This document shows, one piece after another, positions 1-6,750 of a stretch of 64,000 bases of DNA. The first letter of the stretch is position 1. Each line of letters starts with the position of its first letter. The translations under genes and the position numbers were made by a program. The notes under the pieces were generated by a model. It was given only the letters and a program-made list of their open reading frames with translations. It had not been told where the DNA came from and ran no database searches. This DNA comes from JAJISG01 sp964347345 (GTDB lineage: Archaea > Thermoplasmatota > Thermoplasmata > RBG-16-68-12 > JAJISG01), in NCBI GenBank assembly GCA_964347345.1, contig CAYFYB010000001.1, forward strand, positions 62,001 to 126,000. The letters run 5' to 3'.

Positions 1-691
1 GGGCTATGAGGATGAACCACGGCTGGTAGATGAGGCCGAAGATCCCGAAGCCGAAGGCGAAGGCCTTGCCCACGGAGGCCGCGGTCTCCGTTGCGTTGAG
101 GTAGCTCATCCTCTTGGAAAGAAGGGATCGAAGGATTCGACCGCCGTCCATGGGGAAGGCAGGTACGAGGTTGAACAGGCCCAGTACGAGGTTGTAGAAG
201 GTCACGATGCCCAGGAAGATGGCCAAAAGCTCCAGTGGCATGGAGATGTTTCGGATGGGAAGCTGCAAGAGGCCGAAACCGACGGCGGCAATGGCAAAGT
301 TGACAGAGGGGCCGGCCAGGGCGATGTTGAACTCCGGCTTTGGCTCCCTGGGCATCTCCTCCAGCTGGGCGATGCCCCCGAAGATAATGAGAACGATGCC
401 TCGGATCCTCGCTTTGTATCGCAGAGCTACGTAGGAGTGGCCCAGCTCGTGAAGAAGAACACACGCGAAGAACACCACCGCCGCAATGCCTCCTAGGAGG
501 AGCTTCAGCGCGAGGGCGGCCTCGCTACCCAAGGAGGTCAGGTCGACCTGCCCGAAGCCTAGGTCCAGCCCCAGGAGTGTACCGCTCTGGACGGCGAAGA
601 CCCATGCGAACACGGGAAGGATGAAGAGAAAGGTGAGGTGGATGTAGAGGGGGATACCCATCACCGTGGCAATCTTGTAGGACCAACGCAT
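1..691 (-). CDS. M50 family (site-2 type) intramembrane zinc metalloprotease, 3' end outside window
   Basis: Partial gene of about 230 visible codons, read on the minus strand from ATG at 691 and cut off by the window edge. It shows several hydrophobic segments, the zinc-binding HELGH motif inside a membrane helix near residue 86, and the second family signature NLVPAFPMDGGR near residue 175, whose Asp supplies the third zinc ligand. This order is the core of site-2 protease/Rip-type M50 peptidases, which cut transmembrane helices of regulatory or misfolded membrane proteins. Whether C-terminal CBS domains follow cannot be seen. A TATA-like box on the minus strand (about 715-723) lies 25-30 bp before the ATG, so the mRNA is probably leaderless. 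The ORF track does not list this gene because it runs off the window. Confidence 0.9.
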   Translation of the reverse strand, partial: MRWSYKIATVMGIPLYIHLTFLFILPVFAWVFAVQSGTLLGLDLGFGQVDLTSLGSEAALALKLLLGGIAAVVFFACVLLHELGHSYVALRYKARIRGIVLIIFGGIAQLEEMPREPKPEFNIALAGPSVNFAIAAVGFGLLQLPIRNISMPLELLAIFLGIVTFYNLVLGLFNLVPAFPMDGGRILRSLLSKRMSYLNATETAASVGKAFAFGFGIFGLIYQPWFILIA

Positions 692-824
692 ATGAGCTCT
701 CTAAGGACGGTGTCGGTATAACCCTTTCTCGTAACCGGTCCCGCCGATTGACCTGTTGTCAAAGAGCATAGGACTATACTATATTGACACAAGCGACAAG
801 ACAGTTCCTCATGTTCCTCCCCCT

Positions 825-974
825 ATGCCCTGCGAGAAGAGTTGCATGGGGCTGATGTACCATCCCCCCGATGCTGCCTGCTGCCATACCTGTGCCTACC
901 ACGACGGGGAGAGGTGTATCATCCGGGACGCGGGATACTTCCCAAAGCATTTTGGCCGTTATCTGTGGGGTTAA
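825..974 (+). CDS. small cysteine-rich protein (49 aa), unknown function
   Basis: Unrecognised short ORF. From ATG 825 the product has six cysteines: an early CEKSC, then CCHTC and one later Cys, and a short basic/aromatic C-terminus (FPKHFGRYLWG). The spacing could bind zinc or an iron-sulfur cluster, but it fits no family I can name. An upstream in-frame TTG at 756 exists. I prefer ATG 825 because a TATA-like stretch (about 774-783) would start transcription near 803. The gene is divergent from the M50 protease at 691. A 86-codon ORF on the opposite strand (774-1034) overlaps it and looks less protein-like. Real coding status is uncertain. Confidence 0.42.
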   Translation: MPCEKSCMGLMYHPPDAACCHTCAYHDGERCIIRDAGYFPKHFGRYLWG

Positions 975-1060
975 GTCCCCTCCTGCCATCCTCTCCGTTC
1001 CCAGACAGATTGCCACTCTTCGCTGACGTTTCAAGAGGTTAAACTGAATAGGGGGCAGAC

Positions 1061-1570
1061 TCAGAGAAGCAGGTTGACGCCGAGGGCGAGAATAACGATT
1101 AGCAGGATGAGGGCCCGGTTGATCCCGGCCAGGAAGTTTGTGAAGATGAAGTACCTAGCGCTGAGAATGGTGCCTTCCTGGTTGAAGAGGGAGTAGAGGT
1201 ATAGGGGCACCGTGTCTGACATGAAGGGGAGGGTCAGGATGAGGAAGAGTCCAATGTACTTTGTCTTCCTGACGAACCAGACACAGAAGTCGACGAAGGA
1301 TTTCGTAGGCGAGAACCTCGAAGAGGCCTTCTTGATCGCCCTGTCCGCCCTCAACCCGACCAGGAAAATCATCCAGCTGCCTGCGGCCTTGCCCGCTCCT
1401 ATGGTGATGGCAGCGATGCCGTATAGGGCCGGGTGGGCAATCAGGGGGATGAGGGCGACCTCCAGTGGAGTGGGGAGCACGACGGCCACCAAGACGCTGT
1501 AGGCAAAGAGCAAGGGGAGGAAAACGTAGGGGTTCGTGAGGGTGTCCAACAAGGGTATGAGGGGCTCCAA
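1061..1570 (-). CDS. VTT/SNARE-associated (DedA-like) small membrane protein
   Basis: Product of 169 residues dominated by hydrophobic segments, starting from TTG at 1570. The arrangement is N-terminal helices, a Gly/Ala-rich loop (TIGAGKAAGSWMIFLVG, residues about 57-73), a basic cytosolic patch, then helices containing LPFMSDTVPLY. This resembles the VTT/SNARE-associated superfamily (DedA, TMEM41/VMP1). Characterised members act in lipid scrambling or flux and envelope homeostasis. It is slightly shorter than typical DedA proteins (about 200 aa). A TATA-like attaatata on the minus strand (about 1601-1609) would give a near-leaderless mRNA. Two palindromes just upstream (1622-1653) suggest regulation. 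The substrate is unknown. Confidence 0.65.
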   Translation of the reverse strand: MEPLIPLLDTLTNPYVFLPLLFAYSVLVAVVLPTPLEVALIPLIAHPALYGIAAITIGAGKAAGSWMIFLVGLRADRAIKKASSRFSPTKSFVDFCVWFVRKTKYIGLFLILTLPFMSDTVPLYLYSLFNQEGTILSARYFIFTNFLAGINRALILLIVILALGVNLLL

Positions 1571-1621
1571 AGATATACCTGTGATTTAGTCCTTAGGTCT
1601 GTATATTAATCCGTTCAAGCG

Positions 1622-1653
1622 ACTTTCGAAAGTGATTATCTAGGTAGATAATC
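1622..1653. promoter_or_regulatory. two abutting palindromes between taw1 and the VTT gene
   Basis: A perfect 12-bp palindrome (ACTTTCGAAAGT, 1622-1633) is followed directly by a perfect inverted repeat with 7-bp arms GATTATC/GATAATC around TAGGTA (1634-1653). They lie 20-50 bp upstream of the TATA-like box of the minus-strand VTT gene and begin at the base after the taw1 stop. They could be regulator operators or, at the RNA level, a hairpin at the taw1 3' end. No T-run typical of archaeal terminators is fused to them. Confidence 0.5.
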
Positions 1654-2586
1654 TCAGCTAGGTAGCAAGGGGTCCGCCCCAGGTTTCGTGAGCAGTACCA
1701 CCCTGCTCTGCTCCACATCATCCCGGAAGTCATATCCCGTGAACTCCGCTAGCCTTGAAGCGAAGTCGCATACCTTTGCATGGGAGGGCATGCTGCCCAT
1801 CGTCAGACGGTCCCTGGACTGTCCCACCCATACGTAACCCTTGCACTCGATGAACTCTGCCTCAGTCCTCTTGTCCAACGCTCCGTACTCCTCTTCCCAT
1901 CCCACATTGTGGCCATTCACGAGGGTGTGCCTGATTACCCGTCGGGTGTTGAGAGAAGGCATGAGCTCCAAGGTCCGCATCAGATTCTGCCATTCGTGCC
2001 TGGACCGGGGGAGACAGAGGCTGTCGTAGATCTCTTCGTTAGGGGCCGCTACGGTGACGTAGAGCTGAGTGGGCAGGGGATCGAGTTTCTCGAGAACGGA
2101 CGGGTTGGTCCCGTTGGTGACTAGAAACGTCGTGAGGCCCTTAGAATGGCAGTCAGCAATAAACTCGGAGAGCCTTGGATACATTGTCGGCTCGCCAGTT
2201 AGTGATATGGCAACATGCCTCACATCGTTGGCCTCAATCCACTTCCCGAGCTGGACCTTGGGATTCCCCTTGTAGCCCGACAGAAGGGCCCGCTGAGCTG
2301 AGAGGGATTCCTCCAAGATGAAATCGGGGTCATCGACATGGCCGAGGCCCTCTCCCCAGAAGGTCTGGTCCCTCCAGCAGAAAAGGCAACCCAGATTGCA
2401 GTTGTTCACCGTGGGTGTCATCTGCATGCAGCGATGGCTCTCGATGCCGTAGAAATGATGTTTGTAACATCCCCTACCGTTCTTGAGGGACTGCTTTGTC
2501 CAGTGGCAGAGCTTCACCCCACTGTGGGATCCAACGAGTCTGTAGCCCTGTCTCTTCAGGAGGTCCTCTGTCTGGAGATCAAGCAT
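1654..2586 (-). CDS. taw1: S-adenosyl-L-methionine-dependent tRNA 4-demethylwyosine synthase (Taw1/TYW1)
   Basis: Radical SAM enzyme that condenses N1-methylguanosine-37 of tRNA-Phe with pyruvate carbons to form the tricyclic 4-demethylwyosine, in the cytosol. The 310-residue product has the CxxxCxxC cluster motif (CNLGCLFC, about residues 63-70) followed by WRD, then SLTGEPTMYP and LVTNGTNP, all characteristic of archaeal Taw1. Upstream cysteines (KLCHW, RGCYKH, HRCMQM) fit the extra cluster known in the family. Length matches archaeal homologues, which lack the flavodoxin domain of eukaryotic TYW1. A TATA-like gatttatcgg on the minus strand about 25 bp before ATG 2586 suggests a leaderless message. 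Confidence 0.93.
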   Translation of the reverse strand: MLDLQTEDLLKRQGYRLVGSHSGVKLCHWTKQSLKNGRGCYKHHFYGIESHRCMQMTPTVNNCNLGCLFCWRDQTFWGEGLGHVDDPDFILEESLSAQRALLSGYKGNPKVQLGKWIEANDVRHVAISLTGEPTMYPRLSEFIADCHSKGLTTFLVTNGTNPSVLEKLDPLPTQLYVTVAAPNEEIYDSLCLPRSRHEWQNLMRTLELMPSLNTRRVIRHTLVNGHNVGWEEEYGALDKRTEAEFIECKGYVWVGQSRDRLTMGSMPSHAKVCDFASRLAEFTGYDFRDDVEQSRVVLLTKPGADPLLPS

Positions 2587-2864
2587 CTCCTGCCCAATCG
2601 TTCTGCCCCGATAAATCCCTTTTCACCTGGCTCGAAGAACGGTTTCTGACAGGCACGATTACTGCGTGGAAGAGGCGAGCCAAAGTATCGAGGACAACGA
2701 CCTGATCGATAATGGCCTAGAGCCCCCGTGGGATTTCGGCGGGCTCGGATCGTGGGAGATCGAGCGATGTGGTTTTGCGGCAATCAACCACCTTGCAAAG
2801 AGGGTTTATCCATGGATCCTATGATGATACAGGAATTGAGCGATAAGGAATCTGCGAGCAGGGT
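2587..2864. other. intergenic region between taw1 and a small membrane gene
   Basis: About 280 bp. It holds the taw1 promoter on the minus strand (TATA-like near 2609-2616) and a TATA-like gggtttatcc (about 2800-2809) pointing to the plus-strand gene at 2865. ORFs seen here on both strands look like shadows. No tRNA or convincing structured RNA was seen. Confidence 0.4.
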
Positions 2865-3083
2865 ATGCCACCTCTGAGGCACTACGGGTACGCTGCGATG
2901 CTCTTGGGGACAGCAGGAGTTGCCATACTCTTCGGCGTCCCTTCGGCCTACGAAGGACCGCTTATCATTTCCCTCACCGATGAGCACGCGATAAGAGTGG
3001 TGGACGCTGTGGGATTGGTCCTTGTCCTGGCAGCGAACTTCCTCTTCCTGAAAATGTTGTGGAAGTGGCGAGGCCTCCATTGA
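2865..3083 (+). CDS. small two-helix membrane protein, unknown
   Basis: Product of 72 residues with two clear hydrophobic helices (about residues 9-26 and 45-64), a polar connecting loop containing LTDEHAIRVVD, and a basic-aromatic C-terminal tail (KMLWKWRGLH). No family recognised. A TATA-like element about 60 bp upstream and the preceding position of the start ATG are compatible with expression. The helix pattern is unlikely to arise by chance in a shadow ORF, but the opposite-strand ORF 2784-3080 competes for the same DNA. It may be an accessory membrane peptide. Confidence 0.45.
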   Translation: MPPLRHYGYAAMLLGTAGVAILFGVPSAYEGPLIISLTDEHAIRVVDAVGLVLVLAANFLFLKMLWKWRGLH

Positions 3084-3293
3084 TTCAGGCGTCCGTGACC
3101 TGAATGAGTTCCACTGGTGGGGGCGAATGGAGGGTTATCTCAGGGATATCACCGACGTGCTATCAACATGAAACAATGACTTTTGAATCCAGTATCGATA
3201 CATACAATGGGATTCTTGCCAAATCCGTAGTCCAGCTCCTACTGGACTCCCTGTTCAGCAAATTCTTATCCCGTGTTCCCCATTCCTCAATAG

Positions 3294-4640
3294 ATGCTTG
3301 ACTGGCCCGAGAAGTACAGGCCCACATCGGCCAAGGACGTGGCCGGAAATCCTTCCGCCGTGAGCCAGCTGGAGTCATGGGCCGAATCTTGGGAAGAGGG
3401 CAGGCCGAAGAAGAAGGCTGTAGTCCTCGTGGGGAATCCGGGTGTGGGGAAGACAAGCGCGGCCCACGCCTTGGCCAATGATTTCGGGTGGGGCGTCATA
3501 GAGATGAACGCCTCCGACACACGGAACGCCGACGCCGTTCGACGCATTGCAACCCGGGGAGCCCTCTTCGAGACGTTCACCGATGAGGGAGAGTTCATCA
3601 GGCACCAGGAGGGCGGGCTCAAGCTCATCATCCTCGACGAGGCGGACAACCTCTTTGGAAGGGAGGACTATGGCGGAATAGGAGCTATCGTGGACACTAT
3701 AAGGAAGACGCACCAACCCATCGCCCTCATCGTCAACGACTACTACGAGCTCACGAGACGCTCGTCCGCTCTGAAGAAGTTGTGCCAGACTATCAAGTTC
3801 CAGCGGCCGAGAACGCAAACAGTGGTCAAGATTCTGAGGGATATTGCCAGAGCCGAGGGCATTGAGGTCGAGGTGGAAGTGCTTCAGCATCTGGCCGAAA
3901 GGTCTAGGGGAGACATTCGGTCCGCCATAAATGACATGCAGGCCTTGGCTCATGGCCGGAAGAGGGTCGCGGAGGACAGCCTCCTCGCTCTGGGCTACAG
4001 GGATGAGCGGAGGGAGGTTTTCGAAGTCCTCGGGGAAATCTTCAGATCTGGGGGCCTGGATCGGGCGAGGAGGAGCGCCATCAACCTGGATGAGGATCCA
4101 GAAAGGCTAATTCTGTGGGTGGACGAGAACCTCCCCTATGAATATCGCGACCCGGAGGATCTCGAGAGAGGCCTGAGGGTTCTAGCCAGGGCCGATGAGT
4201 TCCTGGGCATGGTCAGGCGGAAGCAGCAGTATGTCCTCTGGAAGTACGCCAGCGACCTAATGACGGGTGGGGTTGCGGTGGCGAGACAAGCCAGCTATGC
4301 TGGAGGACAGTATCGCTTTCCGCTTTGGCTGGCTAAGATGTCCAGGAGCCGGTACATAAGGGCCACCGTTGATTCCATCCTGGGGAAGCTGGGGGGAATG
4401 TGTCACGTTTCGAAGAGAGAGGCCAGGGTGTCCCTTCTGCCTTCCTTCATCACCTTGTTCCGCCACGGAGAGGCCTTCAGGATTCGCCAGACCGTGGTCC
4501 TTGACCTCACGGCGAGAGAGGTGGCCCTGCTGCTCGGAGAGAAGGAGGACAGCAAGGCCGTGAAGAGGGTGATGGAAGGAGCTGAGAGCCTGAGAAGCCG
4601 GAAGTCGACCGCCGCCCCCTTTTCAAGGTTTGAATCCTGA
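3294..4640 (+). CDS. rfcL: replication factor C large subunit (clamp loader)
   Basis: Archaeal RFC loads the PCNA sliding clamp at primer-template junctions, with one large and four small subunits. The 448-residue product begins PEKYRPTSAKDVAGN, the RFC box typical of RfcL. It has Walker A GNPGVGKT (47-54), Walker B LIILDEAD (111-118), sensor-1 region ALIVNDYYELTRR, and RGDIRSAINDMQAL of the lid domain. A helical collar domain follows. Archaeal RfcL commonly ends in a PCNA-interacting QxxLxxFF peptide. Here the tail is STAAPFSRFES, which does not fit that motif. A TATA-like cttatcc about 28 bp upstream suggests a leaderless mRNA. The 3' end overlaps the minus-strand RHH gene by 18 bp. Confidence 0.95.
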   Translation: MLDWPEKYRPTSAKDVAGNPSAVSQLESWAESWEEGRPKKKAVVLVGNPGVGKTSAAHALANDFGWGVIEMNASDTRNADAVRRIATRGALFETFTDEGEFIRHQEGGLKLIILDEADNLFGREDYGGIGAIVDTIRKTHQPIALIVNDYYELTRRSSALKKLCQTIKFQRPRTQTVVKILRDIARAEGIEVEVEVLQHLAERSRGDIRSAINDMQALAHGRKRVAEDSLLALGYRDERREVFEVLGEIFRSGGLDRARRSAINLDEDPERLILWVDENLPYEYRDPEDLERGLRVLARADEFLGMVRRKQQYVLWKYASDLMTGGVAVARQASYAGGQYRFPLWLAKMSRSRYIRATVDSILGKLGGMCHVSKREARVSLLPSFITLFRHGEAFRIRQTVVLDLTAREVALLLGEKEDSKAVKRVMEGAESLRSRKSTAAPFSRFES

Positions 4641-4778
4641 ACCCCCACCCCTGACCTCATCGTACAAATCCATGAGTTCACTCAAGAACTCATCATAGGT
4701 CTTCCTGAACTTCAGTCGAAAGAGACGGTCCCTCGTCTTCGTCGTGATTTGAATGCTTGTCTTCTTGATCTCTTCCAT
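4623..4778 (-). CDS. ribbon-helix-helix / VapB-antitoxin-like small protein
   Basis: Product of 51 residues read from ATG 4778: MEEIKKTSIQITTKTRDRLF, then a helix with KTYDEFLSELMDLYDEV and a Gly-rich tail. The short beta strand (TSIQITTKT) followed by two helices is the pattern of archaeal VapB/RHH antitoxins, which bind DNA as dimers and neutralise PIN-domain toxins. No VapC toxin is adjacent. A longer in-frame ORF reaches 4931, but its extra N-terminus is low-complexity and AT-rich. A TATA-like aataaa (minus strand, about 4820) would start RNA near 4797, fitting ATG 4778. It sits next to the recombinase pair, so it may be part of an acquired segment. Confidence 0.6.
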   Translation of the reverse strand: MEEIKKTSIQITTKTRDRLFRLKFRKTYDEFLSELMDLYDEVRGGGSGFKP

Positions 4779-4951
4779 CTGGCGCCCACCCCTCTGGCAA
4801 CCATCAATAGTATGTGAACTAATAAACCTATTGTTATGGATAGCACTCGATGTTCCCATTAAATATTGCATATTCAATTCTTCATGGAGATTATGGCTTC
4901 TCGAGTATCTATTCACAGCAATGGAATGCAATCCTTTATGGTTCGTACAAG

Positions 4952-4989
4952 AGATTTTTGATATTCGGTAAACCGAACCTCAAAGATGT
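4952..4989. repeat. 38-bp imperfect inverted repeat with 2-bp core beside recombinase genes (candidate att site or hairpin)
   Basis: Perfect inner arms TTCGGT (4964-4969) and ACCGAA (4972-4977) flank an AA dinucleotide at 4970-4971. Extending outward, 14 of 18 positions pair between 4952-4969 and 4972-4989. The element ends 4 bp before the stop of the recombinase partner gene (minus strand, stop at 4994). Large serine recombinases cut at imperfect palindromes with a 2-bp central crossover, so the form matches an attachment site. It could equally be a transcription-end hairpin. It lies in an AT-rich 215-bp gap (4779-4993) unlike the GC-rich surroundings. Confidence 0.4.
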
Positions 4990-4993
4990 AGGC

Positions 4994-5734
4994 TCATTTG
5001 GCCTCAATTACAGGGGGTGAGGCCTTGTCCCCAGGCCTCCGGCATCTGTGGGTCAGCAGATTCTGCACTCGTTCGAACACGCGTTGCTCGATGATAGGAG
5101 GTCCCTCTGAAGGGCGCAAAAGCCCCTTCCGCCTGATATATCCGACGTATAGGGGATTCCGAAGGATGTATCGGACTGTGGACCGATGCCAGCTGACTCC
5201 CGTTTTCGTTGGGATCCCTTGGTCGTTGAGCGCCTCTGTGATGCCTTGCAAGGTCATCCCCCGATTGTACATATCGAAGATGCTACGAACGACCATTGCC
5301 TCCTCGAGTAGAGGCTTGAGTCCTGCCTTTCCTCTGGAGTACCCGTAAGGAACTCGGCGGGACGCCGAGGGAGGGAACCCACCCTCCAGGTTAGTCAAGA
5401 GGCCCAACGTCCGAAGCTCAACAGAATGGAGTCTGAAAGCCTCCTCGACCGTCAGCCCAACCTCCTCGCACCATGAGGCGATGGCCTGGACCTCGTCCAC
5501 TGCGCTGTAGTGTTGCAGGAACTCCTTCCGAGAGGCAAACCGGAGGAAGAGTTTCTCGAACAGGAGGGAATCGTGGGGAGCCGATTCCCTGCAAGAGCGG
5601 CAAAGGGCAGACTTGAAGATGTCGGTCTCGGAGACAGCAGGGCCCTGCCGTGCAACCTCGAAGACGCCCACATCCTCCACGGACCAGCAGCGGTCGCATC
5701 TGACGGCATCCGACTCCGAGGAGCTTTCCATCAT
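4994..5734 (-). CDS. serine-recombinase partner protein: zinc-ribbon-like N-terminus plus recombinase DNA-binding domain, no catalytic domain
   Basis: Product of 246 residues. The N-terminus carries two CxxC pairs (CDRC at 13-16, CRSC at about 45-48), likely a zinc ribbon. A helical middle follows, and residues about 125-225 match the Pfam Recombinase domain of large serine recombinases (YGYSRGKAG, then GITEALNDQGIPTKTG and TVRYILRNPLYVGYIRRKG). There is no resolvase catalytic domain and no active-site ARVSxxxQ motif. The gene starts 10 bp after the stop of the catalytic recombinase at 5745, so the two are almost surely co-transcribed. Usual large serine integrases have catalytic, recombinase and zinc-ribbon domains in one chain. 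Here a second DNA-binding unit is on a separate polypeptide. It may be a directionality or targeting subunit (inference). Confidence 0.75.
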   Translation of the reverse strand: MMESSSESDAVRCDRCWSVEDVGVFEVARQGPAVSETDIFKSALCRSCRESAPHDSLLFEKLFLRFASRKEFLQHYSAVDEVQAIASWCEEVGLTVEEAFRLHSVELRTLGLLTNLEGGFPPSASRRVPYGYSRGKAGLKPLLEEAMVVRSIFDMYNRGMTLQGITEALNDQGIPTKTGVSWHRSTVRYILRNPLYVGYIRRKGLLRPSEGPPIIEQRVFERVQNLLTHRCRRPGDKASPPVIEAK

Positions 5735-5744
5735 TGAATCCCCG

Positions 5745-6653
5745 CTACAACCTCTTGATTTGTCTGATCAACTCCGTCAACTTGCTCCCCTCGTCATGGC
5801 TGCGAATCCGACCTTGAAAGGATTTCAGCGACTTGACGAGTTCTTCCTTTTCAACGAGGGGCTTATGCTCTCCTTCTTGGAGAACGCCATCCCAGTAGAG
5901 GTATCCGGCGTACACCGGGTTCTGTAGGATGTAGCGGATAGACCAAACGGACCAGTCTTTGCCTTTCCTCGTGGGGAAGCCGAGGGTGTTGAGGTCGTCA
6001 GCAATCCAGGTCATGGGCTCTCCTCGGAGGTGTCTCGCGAACACATCTCTCACGACCTCGGCTTCCCGATCCTCGATATGCAACGTCCCTTCCACATGTC
6101 TGTAACCGAAGGGAGCTGGGGATCCGAGGCTTCCCTGTCCGGAGTTTGCCTTCTGACTCATGCCTGTGTACACCCTTTCGGCTATCTGTTCGCTCTCCAA
6201 TTGAGCTATTCTCTGGATGATGTCCATTACAAAGCGACCCATAGCCGTGGCGGTGTCGAGGGACTCCTGCATGCTTGTGAACTCCTTCCCCCAGGATCCC
6301 AGCCTCTCCATCATCTCCATGAAGTTCCTGCTGTTGCGATGGATCCGGTCCATACGCATGACAAGGACGTTGTCCCACCTGTCCCGCTCCTCCATCATGC
6401 GGTGATAGGCGGGCCTCTTCTCATCTCGCCCAGAATACCCATCGTCTACGTACTCCCCGGCAACATCCCACCCTCTGGCGTTGCAGTAGGCTCTCAACTT
6501 CTCCAACTGAGCTTCCAGGGAGAACCCTTCCTTCGCCTGGTCTTCAGTGGATACTCGGGCGTAGACGGCAGACCTCAAGAGCTCATCCCATCCCGGGGCC
6601 CTATGGCGCGGTAGTGTTAATAAGCCTTTTCTTCGGCGCTGGGCCTTAAGCAT
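5745..6653 (-). CDS. large-type serine recombinase (resolvase + recombinase domains, short C-terminus)
   Basis: Site-specific DNA recombinase. The resolvase fold starts at AVYARVSTEDQAKEG with the nucleophilic Ser near residue 36, continues with YVDDGYSGRDEKRPAY and VLVMRMDRIHRN (catalytic Arg region). A long helix containing IIQRIAQLESEQIAERV leads into the Recombinase DNA-binding domain (GSPAPFGYRH, WIADDLNTLGFPTRKG, SIRYILQNPVYAGYLY). At 302 residues it is shorter than typical integrases (450-700 aa) and lacks the long zinc-ribbon/coiled-coil end. That part may be supplied by the adjacent gene. A TATA-like stretch at about 6659-6665 lies so close to ATG 6653 that a later start, for example in-frame TTG codons before residue 30, is possible. 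Confidence 0.85.
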   Translation of the reverse strand: MLKAQRRRKGLLTLPRHRAPGWDELLRSAVYARVSTEDQAKEGFSLEAQLEKLRAYCNARGWDVAGEYVDDGYSGRDEKRPAYHRMMEERDRWDNVLVMRMDRIHRNSRNFMEMMERLGSWGKEFTSMQESLDTATAMGRFVMDIIQRIAQLESEQIAERVYTGMSQKANSGQGSLGSPAPFGYRHVEGTLHIEDREAEVVRDVFARHLRGEPMTWIADDLNTLGFPTRKGKDWSVWSIRYILQNPVYAGYLYWDGVLQEGEHKPLVEKEELVKSLKSFQGRIRSHDEGSKLTELIRQIKRL

Positions 6654-6750
6654 TTGTGTATAAAAGTCGCGCTAATAGCGTTCTCATCACGAAAAGTCAA
6701 CCCACACTCTTAAGGCCTACTGCCCGGGATTCGAGGTGACGGTCGACGCC

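Noticed and set aside
774..1034. Minus-strand 86-residue ORF covering the small Cys-rich gene
   Set aside because: Translation has no conserved pattern and no upstream promoter-like site; it is the shadow of the plus-strand ORF or non-coding.
2700..2760. GC-rich stem-like run that could be a tRNA fragment
   Set aside because: No acceptor, D-arm or T-loop pattern was found; arms do not pair fully.
4779..4993. AT-rich gap considered as a replication origin
   Set aside because: No origin recognition box repeats or Orc1/Cdc6 gene are seen; only the att-like repeat stands out.
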